Shown here piece by piece: positions 62,305 to 64,000 of a DNA stretch of 64,000 nucleotides; the stretch's first letter is position 1; every line of letters starts with the position of its first letter. Both the position numbers and the translations under genes were made by a program. This DNA is from Datisca glomerata (Eukaryota > Streptophyta > Magnoliopsida > Cucurbitales > Datiscaceae), in assembly GCA_003255025.1 (NCBI GenBank), contig QANY01000230.1, forward strand, positions 793,787-857,786, given 5' to 3'. Below the pieces are notes generated by a model. The model saw only the letters and a program-made list of their open reading frames with translations. It searched no databases and was not told where the DNA came from.

Positions 62305-64000
62305 TGGACACAAAACAAGAATGCGATTGATAAACCTTGTCTCCCCTGTAAGTCTCTCAATAAGGTTCAATTTGATATCTTACAAAGCCCATGGTTCTGT
62401 CCGTGTAAAAAGTTATGCCCAAGGGAAGTGTACGTGGGCATGCTACGATCCGTCTGTTACAGCAATTCTACAGCTGTACAGTCTATTTTTTCTTACAGAA
62501 AACTAGGCTGCTGGGTAAACCCTGTCGCACCTGTAAATCTCTGAATAAACTTCAATTTGATATCCTACAGGGCCCGTGGTTCTACCTGTGTCAAACGTTA
62601 TGCCCTACGGAAGTGGACATGCGCGTGCTGCGATCCGTCTGTTACAGCAATTCTAAAGTTGCACAGTCCGTATTTTTTAGAGTGAAAACTAGGATGGAAT
62701 GGGTTAACCCGGTCTCACCTATACGTCTCTTAACAAGCTTGGATTTCATATCTTACAGGCCCCGGTGTTCCATTCATGCCAAAAGTTATGCCCTATGGAA
62801 TTGGACATGCACGCGATACGATCTGTCTGTTATAACAATGCTAAAGTTGCACAGTCCATTTTTTTTAAGCGAAACTAGGCTCCAACATCTAAACCCTATC
62901 GTACCAATAGGTCTCTAATTTAGATTCAATTTGAAATCTTACAGGGCCCATAGTTCAACCCGTGTCAAAAGTTATGCGCTACTAAATTGGAAATGCACGT
63001 GTTGCGATCCGTCTGTTACAACAATGTTAAAGATGCACAGTTTATGGTTTTTGGATTCAAAACTAGGTTGTGATGGGTAAACTCGATCGCCCCTATAGGT
63101 CTCTTAATATGCTTCAATTTGATATCATACAGGACCCGTGGTTCCACCCATGTCAAACGTTATGCCCTACAGACGTTGACATGAGCATGGTACTATCCGT
63201 CTGTAATAGAAATACTAAAGCTGCACAGTCCGTATTTTTTGGAAACAAAACTAGGATCCGACGTATAAACCCCGTTGCACCTGTAGGTTTATGAATAAGT
63301 TTCAACTTGATATCTTACAAGGCCCGTGATTCCACCCATGTCAAATGTTAAGCCCTATTGTAGTGGACATGCCCGTGAGATGATCCGTCTATTACAGCAA
63401 TTCAATAGCTGCACAGTCTAATTTTTTTACACAAAACTAGACTTTGATAGGTAAATCATGTCGCCCTTGTAGGTCTCTTAATAAGCTTCAATTTGATATC
63501 TTACAGGACCCGTGGTTCCACCCATGTCAAAAGTTATGCTTTATGGAAGTGGACATGCGCGTGCGACCGACCAGTCTATTACAGTAATTCTAGAGCTTCA
63601 CAGTCCCTATTTTTTGGACACAAAACTAGGCTAGGATGGATAAACCTTGTCGCCCTTGTAAGTCTCTCAATAAGGTTCAATTTGATATCTTACAGGGCAC
63701 GCGGTTCTGCCCGTGTAAAAAGTTATGCCCAACAGAAGTGTACATGCGCGTGCTACGATCCGTCTGTTACAACAATTCTACAGCTGAACAGTCTATTTTT
63801 TTCAAAAAACTAGGCTGCGACGGGTAAATCTGATCGCACCTCTAGGTCTCTGAATAAGCTACAATTTGATATCCTACTGGGCCCGTGGTTCCAGCCATGT
63901 CAAACATTATGCCCTCCGGAAGTGGACATGCGCGTGCTGTGATTCGTCTGTTACAGCAATTCTAAAGCTGCACAGTCTGTGTTTTTTAGAGTGAAAACTA

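Larger units (their letters stand above)
1..64000 (+). repeat. Satellite DNA array, ~186-bp monomer, head-to-tail
   Basis: Landmarks such as AAGCTTCAATTTGATATC, GTGTCAAAAGTTATGCCC and CAAAACTAGG recur every 181-189 bp from end to end. Measured intervals between successive GGTAAACC blocks near the left edge are 186, 184, 188 and 188 bp. Monomers differ from one another by roughly 5-25% by eye and fall into classes that recur in fixed order. Except for one small flipped block, every monomer has the same orientation. No foreign insertion was seen in 64 kb. The family is not recognised. The length is nucleosome-like, so a centromeric or other heterochromatic block is an inference, not shown by sequence alone. 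Confidence 0.97.
59568..64000 (+). repeat. HOR copy 9 (left part only)
   Basis: Landmarks TTATACAATACAG (59846), GGTGTTGAATAA (59985) and TCTGTTCTAGCAATTC (about 60265) are in the usual order. Near 60800 it jumps from the monomer with CAAACGCCCTACGG to the one with GCAACGATTCATC, which is then doubled (60800-61060). From 60937 to 62304 it is almost identical to 55025-56391 in copy 8. It then follows the normal class order to the window edge. A ~32-bp loss lies at 59740. Confidence 0.78.

Noticed and set aside
62415..62918. 167-codon and similar recurrent + strand reading frames (also 58190-58675)
   Set aside because: Repeat translation. Substitutions fall at all codon positions and stops come and go between equivalent monomers, so there is no sign of protein-level constraint.
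1..64000. CENP-B box
   Set aside because: I looked for TTCG....A..CGGG on both strands in the typical monomer and in the CTTCGACAGGTAAACC and ATTCGATATCTTATAGGG variants. None fits the essential bases.
1..64000. CRISPR-like array
   Set aside because: Repeats are contiguous ~186-bp monomers with no unique spacers.
1..64000. Known satellite family or species assignment
   Set aside because: The monomer does not match the centromeric satellites I can recall, such as the Arabidopsis 178-bp repeat. Naming a family would be a guess without a database search.

Overview
The whole 64 kb window is tandemly repeated satellite DNA. I find no gene, RNA gene, transposon, CRISPR array or promoter that I can support. 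The monomer is about 181-189 bp (typically 186-188), all head-to-tail on the + strand except for one ~83-bp flipped piece. A typical monomer reads, in order: GGTAAACCCTATCGC, TAGGTCTCTGAATAAGCTTC (HindIII), GATATCTTACAGGGCCCGTG (EcoRV and ApaI sites), GGTTCCACCCGTGTCAAAAG, TTATGCCCTACGGAAGTGGA, CATGCGCGTGCTACGATCCG, TCTGTTACAGCAATTCTAAA, GCTGCACAGTCC, a run of 5-10 T, then ACAAAACTAGGCTCCGACG. About 340-350 monomers fit in the window.

This is eukaryotic heterochromatin. The unit is close to a nucleosome repeat length, so a centromeric, pericentromeric or other heterochromatic block is plausible. Much of the variation between monomers lies at CpG sites (CG against TG or CA), as expected of a genome that methylates its DNA. 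I do not recognise the family and do not name a species. An AAACCCTA 'telo-box' in many monomers would fit a plant, but that is weak evidence.

The array has at least three levels. (1) The monomer. (2) Monomer classes in a fixed order; the clearest is a seven-class series (A-G here) of about 1.3 kb, seen at 8061-9321, 9322-10575, 19442-20728, 27823-29104, 29105-30251, 36031-37144, 50253-51548 and 57565-58872. (3) A very long higher-order repeat (HOR) of up to about 10.2 kb (50 or more monomers). I followed it by a 29-bp internal deletion that recurs at 2775, 11226, 21408, 30650, 37823, 43596, 52204 and 59568. The intervals are 8451, 10182, 9242, 7173, 5773, 8608 and 7364 bp.

Shorter HOR copies are explained by deletions of many monomers (near 33310, 39230, 39844, 41196, 54826, 60800), and some copies carry re-entrant duplications (49021-50160, 55661-57445). 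Two 1.37-kb segments 5.9 kb apart (55025-56391 and 60937-62304) are almost identical, a sign of very recent exchange. Other marks are a micro-inversion at 23341-23423, a cluster of deletions at 18.5-19.05 kb, several microhomology deletions, and a single N at position 13 where about 70 bp of the monomer is missing.

Open reading frames up to 196 codons occur, but they are translations of the repeat in several frames and on both strands, and I do not call any as coding. No undescribed gene system is visible. What is notable is the long multi-level HOR and the record of rearrangement it preserves.
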